From positions 27,192,152-27,256,151 of the forward strand of contig NC_067134.1 in the NCBI RefSeq assembly GCF_021347895.1: a DNA stretch of 64,000 nt, given 5' to 3'. Under the pieces are notes generated by a model, which saw only the letters and a program-made list of their open reading frames with translations, made no database searches and was not told the origin of the DNA. Positions 46,101 through 58,180 of this stretch are shown piece by piece (position 1 is the stretch's first letter; each line of letters starts with the position of its first letter). The position numbers were made by a program, and so were the translations under genes. Source of the DNA: Acanthochromis polyacanthus (lineage: Eukaryota; Chordata; Actinopteri; Pomacentridae).

Positions 46101-46485
46101 TGTTATGCCATCTTACCAGGTCTCAGTCTGGTCTAATGTGGCTTTTTAACTGCATCCACAAATGACTCCTGCCTCGAGTGCAGCTCTGCCTCTGTGAAAT
46201 GTCTAAAACTCTTACCTGGAGGTAATACGTGTAAAGAGCTGTTTTTATCTGCATGTAAACCAGGCTTCTTGTGGGTGTGTGTCTTTGTGCTGCCCACATT
46301 TGAACGTCACAGAGCCACAGCGCAGGTGTAATCCTGAAACCTTTCTCTTCTTCCTCTCTACAGCTCGGATGGCAGCAGATATTCAGTTCCTCCCTTGAGA
46401 ACCCGATCCTCACCGGCCACTGATGTCTCGTCAGTCCATGAGGTGTGATGGGAAATCCCACAGAAGCAAGTTTGACCCAAAAGAT
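43131..46485. other. No gene seen; repeat fragments
   Basis: 44238-44256 holds a solo 18-bp piece of the CAGGGGTG terminus (AGGGGTGTCAAACATGA). 44551-44728 is a Tc1-type MITE fragment. 45640-46110 reads like an old dispersed repeat (CTTGGCAACTATTGGTTGGA, TGACATTTAGGGCTATGAG, AATTTGGCACAGATTTCC). 43480-44300 and 45060-45480 are unique with no supported frame. Confidence 0.4.
44551..44728 (+). mobile_element. Tc1/mariner-type MITE fragment
   Basis: GTCCTTATTTTTGAAAGAAT, then AATGAAGATGACATTAAATG and GGGGTACAGAGGAACATTTC. It starts inside the family and stops at CAGCAACTGTCACTTGTGG, so both ends are lost. Confidence 0.8.
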
Positions 46486-47688
46486 CAGGGGTGTCAAACT
46501 CATCTTAGTTCAGGTTCCACATTCGACCCAGTCTGATCTCCAGTGACTGGTAAAATCACAGCATAATGACCCAGAAATAACCACAGCTCCTAATGTTTCC
46601 CTTTGTTTTAGTGAAAGTAAGACATAAAACAACAAAAACCAGACAGAATATGACAAAAATGAGACACAGAAAGACAACGAGACACAAAATGACTACAGTG
46701 AGGCACAAAGCAACAAAAAATCAGATACAAAATGACAAAAATGAGACACAAAGCAAGAAAAATCAGATACAAAATGACAGAAATGAGACACAAAGCAAGA
46801 AAAATCAGATACAAAATGACAGAAATGAGACACAAAGCAACAAAAATCAGATACAAAATGACAGAAATGAGACACAAAGCAACAAAAATCAGATACAAAA
46901 TGACAGAAATGAGACACAAAGCAACAAAAATCAGACACAAAATGACAGAAATGAGACAAATCAACAAAAATCTGACACAAAATGACAGAAATGAGACAAA
47001 TCAACAAAAATCTGACACAAAATGACAGAAATGAGACACAAAGCAACAAAAATCAGACACAAAATGACAGAAATGAGACACAATGCAACAAAAATCAGAA
47101 ATAAAATGACAGAAATGAGACACAAATCAACAAAAATCAGACACAAAACCACCACAACAAGACACAAAATGACAAAAGCAAGATCCATAAGACAGATCGT
47201 CACGTAACTCCACTGCATTATTTGCATTACTTACAAGAAAACGACAAAACCGAGACACAAAATGACAGAAGCAAGACAGAAAACAACTAAAACGATTCAC
47301 AAAATGACAAAAATCAGACACAAAACAATAAAAATCCGACACAAAACGACAAGAAGAAGACACAAAATGACAAAAATCAGACACAAGACGACAGTGAGAC
47401 ACAAAATGACAAAAACGAGACAAAAAATGAGACACAAAACAACAAAAACAAGACAAAATGTTCCAAAAATGAGACACAAAACAACAAAAGAACAATGAAT
47501 CATCTAGTATTTTTGCTTTATGATCAAAAGAACTTGTCATGGTCTAGAAATTTTTTTTAGTTTATCGTTTTATAAATCAGTTAATGTCTTCTCTGTAATT
47601 TTTACACTTTACTAAGTCGTCCCTCGGGCCGGATTAGACCCTCTGGAGGGCCGGTTTTGGCCCACGTGCCTCATGTTTGACACCCCTG
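46486..47688 (-). mobile_element. hAT-type non-autonomous element (CAGGGGTG family), minisatellite-rich
   Basis: Both termini are present: CAGGGGTGTCAAACTCATC at 46486 and CATGTTTGACACCCCTG ending at 47688. Flanks CAAAAGAT and CTGTAGAT agree at 5 of 8. The interior 46615-47500 is a GACAAAA-rich minisatellite. Between about 46712 and 46935 it has a 42-bp period, which, being a multiple of three, keeps a 14-residue repeat (NQIQNDRNETQSNK) open on plus and Phe/Val/Cys/Leu repeats on minus. These are artefacts. Confidence 0.88.
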
Positions 47689-48459
47689 CTGTAGATCCAC
47701 TTAAACAATACACTTATTAAAGCTTATTTCATCTGACTCTGACCGCACACTGAACATCAGAGAAACCATACAGTGACAGATGAATAGAAAGGTAGAAGAA
47801 CAGAAAATACAACGAGAAGAAAGAGGAGAATCGAAAGTAAAATCTTGCTGGAAGAGGCCGAGGTTAAGATGTTAAGATGTCTGGTTTTTTTGTGTGTGCA
47901 TTGTGCAGAGTTGGAGGTGGTGGGGAACAACAATCCAGGGATGATCCATCCAGTGATAGGGATAGGACAAGTTGCCACGGCAACCCTGCCTCCTGATCCC
48001 TCCGACCGGCTGGAGCTGGCAGAGAATGAGAACAAGCGAGAGACAGACTGGAGGAGAGGAAAAGAGGAGGGGGGAGGCGAGGCGAGGCGGCTTCGGATGG
48101 CTGAAGCGCTGCCAGAGGTTTAGAAAACAGCTCAGTAATAAACAGGAGGGAGCGACGGATCGCAGAAGAAGCCAGAGTCTCCGGAGGGCCAACCTAATAG
48201 TTAGGCCATCTGAACCCTACGTGAACCGACAGGCAAGACTGACACAAAGGTACACACACACTGATCATTCAGATTCTCAGTGGTGACAGTGGGGTAGAAC
48301 ATACTGTACCTTCCAAACATATAAACCCACCAAAACAGCAAACTTGCAACCTGCTGCAGGTCAGAGCTCCGCACAGATAAAACTCACCCTCATGCAGACG
48401 GCCCAGGATGAAAGACATACGAGATGTGTCTCTTTGAAAGGCCTCATTTTCTTTGATTC
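47689..48459. other. No gene seen; contains an RFX-type motif
   Basis: Unique DNA between two repeat elements. A plus-strand frame at 47845-48123 begins after a possible acceptor (TTTTTTTGTGTGTGCATTGTGCAG-like tract ending 47907) but no domain is recognised and overlapping frames are equally open. 48050-48090 is GGA-rich. Confidence 0.35.
47971..47984. promoter_or_regulatory. RFX X-box-like palindrome
   Basis: GTTGCCACGGCAAC is a full palindromic X-box (half-site GTTGCC, two-base spacer, GGCAAC), the site bound by RFX factors at many ciliary promoters. It lies in unique sequence. Function is inferred only from the motif. Confidence 0.45.
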
Positions 48460-49250
48460 ATTTTTTGTGATGTTAATATTTATCCCTAACCACAACTCCT
48501 CCTTTGTTTTAGTGAAAAAGACACAAAACAAGAAAAACAAGACAAAATATTGCAGAAATGAGACACAAAACAACAACAAAATGACTACAACGAGACTCAA
48601 AATGACAAAAATGAGACGTAAAGTAGCAAAAATCAGATACAAAATGACAAAAAATGAGACACAAAGCAACAAAAATCAGATGCAAAATGACAAAAATGAC
48701 ACAAAGCAACAAAAATCAGATACAAAATGACAAAAATGACACAAAGCAACAAAGATCAGATACAAAACGACAAAAATGACACAAAGCAACAAAGATCAGA
48801 TACAAAATGACAAAAACGAGGCACAAAATGACAAAAATGAGACACAAAACGACAAAAACGAGACACAAAATGACAAAAGCGAGACACAAAACACCAAATA
48901 TGAGACACAAAATGACAAAAGCGAGACACAAGACACCAAAAATCAGATACAAAATGACAAAAACGAGGCACAAAATGATAAAAATGAGACACAAAACGAC
49001 AAAAACGAGACACAAAATGACAAAAATGAGACACAAAGCAACAAAAATCAGATACAAAATGACAAAAACGACACACAAAATGACAAAAATGAGACGCAAA
49101 ATGACAGAAACGAGACATAGCATGACAAAAACGAGACACAAAACAACAAAAATCTGATACAAAATGACAAAACACCAAAACCCAGACACAAAATGACAAA
49201 AATCGGACACAAAACAACACAAACCAGACACAAAACAAAAAAATGAGACA
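48460..49250 (-). mobile_element. CAGGGGTG-family interior fragment with minisatellite
   Basis: CCACAACTCCTCCTTTGTTT and TAGTGAAAAAGACACAAAAC match the region just inside the left end of the copy at 46486, followed by GAGACACAAAATGACAAAAA-type units to about 49245. Neither terminus remains. Frames on both strands (up to 189 codons) are repeat translations. Confidence 0.8.
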
Positions 49251-51007
49251 CATGGAGGAACTGATAAGTATCAGCACTGCAGTGTAAGAATCATCCATTA
49301 CATCTAAAGTGAAAACACATATCACTCCTCTATAATCTCATAACGTGGATAAGATTCGTTGAAACACTTCATTTGCCATAGTACAGCATTTACAGAGCAT
49401 TTTCTTCCATTGTGAGTCCACCGTTTGCTCTGCCCAGTCATCCAGATAATATGTAACTCTATAGCTGCTGCTATTTTTCCCCCCAGGTAGGCACCAGCTT
49501 TGTGTTTCATCCTGACAAAATGCACAATTTTAGACCGCAAACAGCTGTGTGCTGCTGCTGGAAATGATGACATGAGTGAACAGTAAAGCTGCAGGCTGCA
49601 GAGCACAACAATGAGCTGAAAGATGCCACAAAGCTAAGTCTAATTCTCTGTGGATATATGCCACTAAAACCAACCGATTAGATATTATATCATTATTAGT
49701 CTGAAAGTATTAACTCGATCAGCTTTAAAGGTGCAATATGCAGGATTTTAACTAGAAAGATAGCAGGAAAGCACTGATCTGAGAAAGATATAGTGGAATC
49801 ATAGCGTCCCTAGCAGCGACGGAAGTCAAACTCCCTGTGTGTGTGTGCTGTAATCTGAGCTGAGGGAAAGCAGTTCTTGGTCGTGATGAAGCTAGAATTG
49901 CCAACTCAATCTGCAGCTCCCTTTAGGTTTATCCCACAGCAAGATAAATGGGTCATAAGATGAAAACGGCGAGAAGGATTGGAGTCGTGAGTCGACGTTG
50001 CTTCATTTTTAGGATTTAGTAACCATCAAGCCAATCAATCAGTAGTTTTTAAGATGCAGATGGATGTTCCCTGACTGGGTATTTCATTCACTACAGGCTC
50101 TGATTGTGAGCTGCTGCTGTAAATCATCGATATAAGAGACTAGCAGGGCAGATAGCAATAACACAGGTAAACAGTGTCTAAAAATATCTCACTCCTTTCG
50201 TGCTCTGACAGCGTTAATTGCAGTCGTGCCTCGGCGTCACGTGCGTTTCACTGAGCAGCAACATGATCTTCATTTTGATCCCTCACACTGAGTCAATAAT
50301 GTTTCCAAGCCGAGTTCATGGGAGGAATAGATGCCAGGGCTCATATTGTTCTCCGCTGTGACTCCCGAGTGGGACCAGAGTTGTGAGATTGCACGTATTG
50401 CTTCAAATTTATGACTCTAATCTAGCTGAAAGTAGGCTATATTTATCGCTGAATATTGCCCAAAGTAGTTCTGCGGCCAAGTGAGTGATATTTTTGCAAG
50501 ACTTTGTTCCAATATCATTGCTTAGATTCAAACGCCAACTCACTATTGTTGCCAGGAGATGATTCATGTGACTTGTTTGTGATTCTGTAGCTGGGGAACA
50601 TCCAGATTCCCTCATAAATAGACGCAATTGTCACCATCTGTAATTGCGAGTACCGCTTCGTTTAATTACACCCATGAGTGCGTGATGAGTGTAAATATCA
50701 GGTGTTTACACGTGGAGCTGTGCGTGACGATCAGACAACACTGGAGCTTTTCTCCACAGCTGCAGTTTTCACAAATGACAAAGGATTTCACTGAGCTCTC
50801 CTGACAGGAGTCATTATAGGGCAAAGAAATGCTAAAAGCAGAAGCAGGACTGAGCGCTATGCTCATGGGTAGGAACTGGCACAAGAATCTGATCTGAGAC
50901 CTGGCATGGGATTTGTGTTAATGATGGTCTGGAAAGCAACCTCCTATTTCATAAACTGAATGTTATTTATCTAGAAAGAGTTGGCAAGGCTTGTCTCAGC
51001 CTTCGGT
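49251..51007. other. No gene seen; candidate conserved non-coding DNA
   Basis: TAAAGGTGCAATATGCAGG at 49726 resembles the start of a common teleost MITE with no partner found. 50160-50900 is unique AT/GC-mixed DNA with homeodomain-like and CACGTG-like motifs (GCGTTAATTGCAGTCG, GTCACGTGCG, GTAATTGCGAGTACC). No frame supported. Confidence 0.35.
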
Positions 51008-51955
51008 GGGCGTTCAAAAGTTTGGGGTCACTTAGAAATGTCCTTATTTTGAAAGAAAAGCAGTTTTTTTTAATGAAGATAACATTAAATGAATGATAAA
51101 TCCAGTGTAGACATTGTTAATGTGGTAAATGACTATTCTAGCTGTAAATGTTTAATGGAATATCTCCATAGGGGTACAGAGGAACATTTCCAGCAACCAT
51201 CACTCCTGTGTTCTAATGCTACGTTGTGTTAGCTAATGCTGCTGAAAGGCTAATTGATGATTAGAAAACCTTTGTGCAGTTACAGGGTGACCTAAAAGTT
51301 TGGAAACAAATGAAAAGTCTATAATCCAAATAATATAATGTTATTTCAATAAATCAGTACCACAGATATATTCAGAAGAGAAACAGATTAGTGTAAAACA
51401 AACATATTTCCACATGTTCATGTTTGTTTCTTATACAAAGTTGTGAACGTTTCCACCACCTGGTTACATTTGTATCTTCTGGAATGTATCTTCATTCATG
51501 CTTATGAAGGTTCCTCAAACTGGCCAGTAAATGTTGCCTCATAGTACTTTTGGATGTTTAAAAAAATTAAAACTGTCAGATACTTTACCATCAAGAGTTC
51601 TGAAATCTGACACTGATGGCCTGCATTTTGAAGTTCTGCTCCAGCATACCTGGACCTTATGCTTCTATTCATTTACTTCCGAGTTATTGCACTCGGCAAA
51701 TACTATGCTTTTAAGTTATTTTATTATGCTATAACAAAAATGGGTAAAATAAGAGTGAATTCATGCACCCCCAACTCAAATAGACACTGCAGTTAAACTT
51801 TGTTTCCAGACTTTTGGGTCACCCTGTATGCTAGCACATGGATAAAAATGTGAGTTTTTATTGAAAACGTGAAATTGTCTGAGCGACCCCAAACTTCTTC
51901 ATAGAAAAAAGCTTTTCTTTCAAAACAAATCACATTTCTAAGTGTTGAATGGTGG
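51008..51955 (+). mobile_element. Tc1/mariner-type MITE split by a second MITE
   Basis: It starts GGGCGTTCAAAAGTTTGGGG and has the family interior to GTGCAGT (51280), then a 548-bp insertion, then TATGCTAGCACATGG onward. After CCCCAAACTTC it carries an extra inverted piece of the opposite terminus (GCTTTTCTTTCAAAAC, CATTTCTAAGTG) before GTTGAATGGTGG, so the right end is rearranged. Confidence 0.85.
51281..51828. mobile_element. Mariner-type MITE nested in a Tc1-type MITE
   Basis: The ends TACAGGGTGACCTAAAAG and CTTTTGGGTCACCCTGTA are inverse, extending inwards through GTTTGGAAACAAA-like sequence, with TA at both borders. Removing it restores the host's unbroken CAGTTATGCTAGCAC, so the TA duplication is exact. 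The interior has no intact transposase. Confidence 0.9.
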
Positions 51956-52955
51956 TATATGTCTGTCTTTCATTCTGATGATAGACTCGGTCTTCTTAGG
52001 GATGCAGGATAGCAGTGTTGCACAAATTTCAGAGTCGATTCATCACCTGCTCTCCACCACAGGGGTTGTGTTGCTCTCCCTTTCCGTGCAAAATACTCTA
52101 GAGGTGTCCTTTTGGAGTCAAGTCATGTAGCATACTTGGTCATAGTTTTCATTTTTTTCTATTTTAGAACCTCTTGGGAGCAGGAGTCATCTTGATAGCG
52201 GGTGTTTTGGCATATCCGCAGGCAATAATGATGCCATCTGTAAATGTCATCTACTGCACAGCTTTTTCACCATGTGACAGTTTTGTGCTGTGAAATACTA
52301 AAAGGATTTTTATCTGTGACAGCATCCATAGCATTTGATGCAATGTGCTTCACACTGCCTGAACTGCCACAGAAACTCACATTTCCCTTGATAACCTTGT
52401 CCCAACCTGCCGTTTTGAGATGTCCACTGCAGCTCTAATTAGCGACGCTATGGTTTGTTTTCCTGGTGTCACTGTGATTTTCAAAGATTTGTAGATGCTT
52501 GCTAATACTCTTGGATTCTTGGATAGATAGGTACAACGTTTAGAAAGTCCTGGTGTTCTCAGGTCGTTTAGTTCAGCTTGTTTCTGTGATTACAGCTTTT
52601 CTAACTTGTGTGTCAGTGGTCACAGGTTTTCTTGCGTTCAGCTTCTACTTTCATAAATTTATGGGAGACGGCGACGTAACCACGACGCGCCGTAGGTTGA
52701 GGACGTCGTAAACTGAGGAGCTGCTGTAGAGATAATGGACGGATGGTTTTTCTAAAGCCTGTTAGCATGCTAATTAGCGCTAAACACAAAGTACAGCTGT
52801 GGCTGATGGCTTTACTTCAGCAAGTATTTGAAGGATTTAAGTCATGAAAACTTTGGCTTCATGATGATGTTAACTGAAGAGTCAGTGGTATTACAGTGAA
52901 GTGTTTATCTAGCCGGTGTTTTGAATGTATATAAGAATTCATATGGACCTCATCT
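51956..52955. other. No gene seen
   Basis: Mostly unassigned DNA. 52755-52830 (GTTAGCATGCTAATTAGC) resembles a common teleost degenerate repeat. Confidence 0.4.
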
Positions 52956-52959
52956 TTAA

Positions 52960-53504
52960 CCCTCGTCCTGTGGGTCAGATTGCCCTGTTTAAAAGTCTGA
53001 AAATGTGGAAAATATATATATTTTCACAGTGAAATTTCAGATGTCCACATTTTCAACATTTTTGGGATTTTTTTGGTGGAAAGAAAGAAATGTTTTTAAA
53101 AACGTTTCTTAGGAACATTTACAAAAAAATCAACCAAAATCCACCAAATTTCACTGGATTTTGGTTGATTTTTGGTGAATGTTCTAAAAGAAAATATTGG
53201 AAGTTTTGCTGATATATATATAATCACTTTAGATATTTTTAGGATTTTTGTTTGGAAGATTTTTACTCGTTTTATGAAAATATTTCCAACAATTTTCTTG
53301 CCACATTTGGGGGAATTCTTTTTTTTTCTTCTTTTTTTTCCCCAAAACTTTTAAGGAAAACTTTTAAGGAATTGTTGGAATTTTTTTCCTGAAGGTTTTG
53401 CAAATTCTCAGAAATTTTTGAAATTTTTTTGCTGACTTTTGAGATTTTTTTTTAGACAATGAAACAATATTTTTTGATGCCCGTAAATGACGACAACAGG
53501 AGGG
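52960..53504 (+). mobile_element. TTAA-flanked MITE (CCCTC..GAGGG family), best copy
   Basis: Flanked by TTAA at 52956-52959 and 53505-53508, it starts CCCTCGTCCTGTGGGTCAGA and ends GACGACAACAGGAGGG. TTAA target with CCC/GGG ends fits a piggyBac-type MITE. The interior is AT-rich with many ATTTTTGG/CCAAAAAT motifs able to fold back (TGGATTTTGGTTGATTTTTG). Related copies at 23699-24106 and 35484-35814. Confidence 0.85.
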
Positions 53505-53508
53505 TTAA

Positions 53509-56500
53509 ACACTGTGAGGCTACAGGAACATAGCCGTGCCCACAGTGGAATCAATGAAAGCACCACTAAAGCACTAAGAAAATAATAACTAGGTAGTTTG
53601 TCACCTTTTATTGTGCTTTTAGGTTTTTGTTTGCACAAATAACGTTGTGCTGGGATTGAACGACCACAAACAAACTGACACAATAAAACTGAGGCCGGAT
53701 AATAATCCTGCAGCGTGGTTTGTTTTCTAGGCCTCTATAAAAGACATAACAGCCATCTGTAGCGTGCTGTTTGTGCTTGGTGGGAAGTTGGAGGTAGAAA
53801 TGTTTCCCCTGGGGGTTTTAAACACATTAATCCTTGGTCATAACTCCATGAAGCGAAGTGAAGCCAAAATCACCCCATTTCACCGAAATGTCCTCCCTCC
53901 ACTGGGCCGGAACTCTGATCTGCTCTTACAAGGACAGAAACAGTCACAAACAGACACAAGCCCGAGTCAGAGTCACTCCACTTTGGCACCTCAAGTGGAC
54001 GAGTAAAGAGACGAGGACATGTGCAGGGCGATACGTCTCTGGGATGACACCTCTGTGTGGCGATGAGCTGTGCAGTCACAGGCGTTTAGCTGTGATGGCG
54101 ACGCTGACACAAGACAAAGCCGCGGGTTATGCGGCGCCACCGGCGGTATCTTGGAGTGACATGCGGGTTATCGTCATCACACCAGCGCTGCGTCCGAGGC
54201 ACGCATTTCCCATGAACCACTGAGCCGAACTGCACAGCTCCCATAAGATAGCGAGACGGTGAACGAGGAAAGGCGAGACATTTATCTGTGGAAGGGGCCA
54301 GCCGTGGAAAAAGTCTGGGACAAAAGGTGGATGGGTGACTGAGGCAAAAGTAAAAATGCCTCAGCAGCTCCGGCGACTTCCTTCCTTGCCGGTCTTGATC
54401 ACCTCAGCTTTGGACACCTCTCTAGTCTTCCTCATTTTATATTCATTCAGCAGGGACCTTTCAGACTGTCCTGTTGTCTTTTCATGGCTCCCAGCCTGAA
54501 TGGAGATCAAGGGCCAACTAAACAACAGCAGGGAGACACAAACTGAATGAAAACGAAGAGACAGATAGGGTCATTCTTGGGTGTCGTCGGCCATTTGCCC
54601 TGGAGTGATCCGTGGATTAGGGGCTGAGGCCTGGCTGCCTGTTCTAAATTGCTCCACACACTCGACAGATTAGACCAAAAATGAATGGATGCGACCGAGC
54701 TGATAGAGTCGGGCTTGTGGGGGGATATTCTCCTTGATAAAACACTCCCAGCAGCAGCAAGGAGGGTAAAGGCCGATGCCTGTTGGGAGATTAGCATAGA
54801 GAAGGATGCATTCTCTCACAGAAGAGCGAAGTGGCCCGGGTATACCCTCATTAATGCTACTGATTTAGCATCGTCATTATCACAACCATTATCACCATCA
54901 AGATAATTCATTGTCGAGCTCGATGACAGTGTTATTATGCTTATCATCATCATTACCGCTTCAATCAGCATCGTCGCTAGTTTTAATTTCATCGTCGCCG
55001 CAGCAGTATCAGTAGAACCGTCATCTACATCTGTTTTAGCCTCTTTAGTGGCGTGGCTCTAGGGAAGGCAGTTCCATTAGCATACAGGGTTGTATAGACG
55101 CTTCTTTTTAGCTTCGATGATTCCCTGACTTTTTCTCTGGAACCTAAATGAGGCGGACATGATGTGAAAAGTGCAAAAGTGACGACAAGTAAGAACACCA
55201 GGCCAGTCTACAATACAACACTAATGTGTAAGATAATTTGTACAACTGCAACTGCTAGCGCTAACCAAACTGGTGGATATTAGCCGTTGTTGTTGTTGTT
55301 GTTTCAGGCCCTCGCTCATTACACGTAGCAACAATGAGCACGCACAAAAACATCTTGAAAGTCATTACAAAATAATCGACAAAGGCAAACCAAACTGAGT
55401 GAGACTTTCCTGTTACTTTGTGGAAAGCTAACATGCTAACATGCTGAACATAGAGGGACAAACATCAGCACGTTGTAACTGTTGGGAGCTTGTTAGCATT
55501 CTGATATTAGCATTCATATCTAAGCACTATTGTGTCTGAACCACACAGTCTTATTCATCTGAACTGCATGAAATCTGTTTTTTTTCCTCTCAAATGCTAT
55601 TTCACCCCATTATCTGGAAAATGGGGGTTTTTAATAATGTATCCTCAAATGTACACCCACATTTTCTGTAGCCTCGAGGCAAAAATGTACCGCGCCGGTA
55701 TAGAAACGGCAAGAAAAGCAGTTTTCTGTGTAACTGTTATAATAAAACAGGCAACACAATACATTAGAAATGATGCATTACAACACACGTAGCAGTAATT
55801 CAGTGCTTATCTTCATTGTATTCTATCAACCTTCACCTCCTTGTCTCTTGCTGTGTTTGTAGCTTGAGGATGCAGTTGTAAAGTGGAGATTGGTACCGTA
55901 ATTTCTGCATTTTCTACATCTAATTTTGCACAGATTAACATTGTGTCTTTCCGTGTGTTGGGTCTAGACTGATGGATTGCCTCTGAAAAAGAATTCTGAT
56001 GTGCAGCAGAGGGACGTTTGGATGCTCCAGATGCCACCGCGTACACATGAATACTCATATTCTCTGACATACGAGGCATTTGTTCGCCTGTGTAGTCATG
56101 AAGGAGTTGATGTTGAGTGGATTAGGATGTGTTGGGTTAATTTAATGACTGCTGAGCCTCTCTCATGGGCTCAGGTCAGAAAAAATGCCTCATCGTAATA
56201 GAGATCCTTTACAACCACCAGGGGAAATCACTGCTGGTTTGTTGGCGGCCGATGTAATTAACTACGTTAGCTTTCTTATACTCAGAAAAGCTGGATTTTA
56301 AACCCCTTATACGCCCTAACCTTTAACTCTGGGGTCGCATAAAGTGCATAGGACAGAAGGCAGCGTCTCTAAATTCTGCACTACGAAGCTAATTTGAGAT
56401 GATTTAACCCTGACAGTGAATGGTGAAATGATGGGATTCTCTGTTGATTGAAGAGGAAAGTTCTCATATCGCTGAAAATCTCACGAGCAGGAGAGAATTT
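53509..56500. other. No gene seen
   Basis: Unique DNA. 53760-54230 and 54560-54860 are GC-richer, with overlapping frames on both strands and no domain. 54868-55030 is an imperfect ATC/TCA trinucleotide-like tract. 55395-55500 has repeated GCTAACATGCTAACATGC. Confidence 0.4.
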
Positions 56501-56594
56501 AGTGTCTGCTGTTGCTTTAGGACAGTTCAGGAAAATGGATGTCTGCTGCTAGGAGAGCTTGAACTGGGGCTGAAGGACAGTCTTCCTACTCATA
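56501..56594 (+). repeat. Left direct repeat flanking the 11-bp minisatellite
   Basis: GTTGCTTTAGGACAGTTCAG, then GAGAGCTTGAACTGGGGC and TGAAGGACAGTCTTCC. It recurs at 58087-58180 in the same orientation with about a dozen differences. Confidence 0.9.
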
Positions 56595-56606
56595 CTATTC
56601 GGTGTC

Positions 56607-58052
56607 CTAAACTAGTCCAACACCAGTCATAAACTAGTCCAAAACAGCCCTAAACTAGTCCAACACCAGTCCAGAACCAGCCCTAAACTAGTCCAAAACC
56701 AGCCCTAAACTAGTGCAACACCAGTCATAAACTAGTCCAAAACAGCCCTAACCTAGTCCAAAACCAGTCCAATAACTGTCATAAACTAGTCCAACACCAT
56801 TCATAAACTAGTCCAAAACCAGTGCTACACTAGTCCAACACCAGTCCGAAGCCAGTCTTAAACTAGTCCAAAATCAGTCCTAAACTTATCCAACACCAGC
56901 CCTAACCCAAAACTAGCTCTAAACCAGCCCTAAACTAGTCCAAAAACCAGCCCCAAACCAGCCCTAAACTAGTCCAAAACTAGCCCTAAACCAGCCCTAA
57001 ACTAGTCCTAAACCAGCCCCAAACTCGTCCAAAACTAGCCCTAAACCAGCCCTAAACGAGTCCTAAACCAGCCCTAAACTAGTCCAAAACTAGCCCTAAA
57101 CCAGCCCTAAACGAGTCCTAAACCAGCCCTAAACTAGTCCAAAACCAGCCCTCAACCAGCCCTAAACTAGTCCAAAACTAGCCCTAAACCAGCCCTAAAC
57201 TAGTCCAAAACTAGCTCTAAACCAGCCCTAAACTAGTCCAAAACCAGCCCCAAACCAGCCCTAAACTAGTCCAAAACCAGCCCTCAACCAGCCCTAAACT
57301 AGTCCAAAACTAGCCCTAAACCAGCCCTAAACTAGTCCAAAACTAGCTCTAAACCAGCCCTAAACTAGTCCAAAACTAGCCCTAAACCAGCCCTAAACGA
57401 GTCCTAAACCAGCCCTAAACTAGTCCAAAACCAGCCCTCAACCAGCCCTAAACTAGTCCAAAACTAGCCCTAAACCAGCCCTAAACTAGTCCAAAACTAG
57501 CTCTAAACCAGCCCTAAACTAGTCCAAAACCAGCCCCAAACCAGCCCTAAACTAGTCCAAAACCAGCCCTCAACCAGCCCTAAACTAGTCCAAAACTAGC
57601 CCTAAACCAGCCCTAAACTAGTCCAAAACTAGCTCTAAACCAGCCCTAAACTAGTCCAAAACCAGCCCCAAACCAGCCCTAAACTAGTCCAAAACTAGCC
57701 CTCAACCAGCCCTAAACAGTCCAAAACTAGCCCTAAACCAGCCCTAAATCAGTCCAAAACCAGCCCTAAACCTGCCCTAAACCAGCCCTAAACTAGTCCT
57801 AAACCAGCCCTAAACTAGTCCAAAACCAGCCCTCAACTAGTCCAAAACTAGCCCTAAACCAGCCCTAAACAGTCCAAAACCTGCCCTAAATCAGTCCTAA
57901 ACCAGTCCAAAACCAGTCCTAAACCAGCCCTAAACTAGCCTTAAACCAGCCCTAAACTAGTCCAAAACTAGCCCTAAACCAGTCCTAAACTAGTCCAACA
58001 CCAGTCATAAACTAGTCCTAAAACTAGTCCAAAACCAGCCCTAAACTAGTCA
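56607..58052. repeat. 11-bp minisatellite with 132-bp higher-order repeat
   Basis: The basic unit is 11 bp (CTAAACCAGCC, CTAAACTAGTC, CAAAACTAGCC and variants), about 130 units. The marker unit CTCAACCAGCC occurs at 57151, 57283, 57437, 57569 and 57701: spacings 132, 154, 132, 132, that is 12, 14, 12 and 12 units. Unit order within the 132-bp blocks starting at 57151, 57437 and 57569 is the same, with one unit differing. The outer 300-400 bp on each side are irregular. Confidence 0.95.
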
Positions 58053-58086
58053 TATCACTGTAAATGTCACAGGCAGGTGGGCCTTT

Positions 58087-58180
58087 AGTGTTTTCTGTTG
58101 CTTTAGGACAGTTCAGGAAGACGGAGGTTTGCTGTGAGGAGAGCTTGAACCGAGGCTGAAGGACAGTCTTCCCTCTCACT
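58087..58180 (+). repeat. Right direct repeat flanking the 11-bp minisatellite
   Basis: Same sequence as 56501-56594: GTTGCTTTAGGACAGTTCAG, GAGAGCTTGAACCGAGGC and TGAAGGACAGTCTTCC. The array therefore lies within a duplicated segment. Confidence 0.9.

Noticed and set aside
46593..47498. Plus-strand frames with NQIQNDRNETQSNK-type repeats
   Set aside because: The 42-bp DNA period is a multiple of three, so the frame stays open mechanically. No start context, splice signals or domain.
48716..49325. Long minus-strand frames (171 and 189 codons)
   Set aside because: They are repeat translations of GACAAAA units in a CAGGGGTG-family fragment.
56607..58052. CCCTAAA-containing array considered as interstitial telomeric repeat
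   Set aside because: The period is 11 bp, not 6, and CCCTAA occurs once per unit at most; it is a separate minisatellite.
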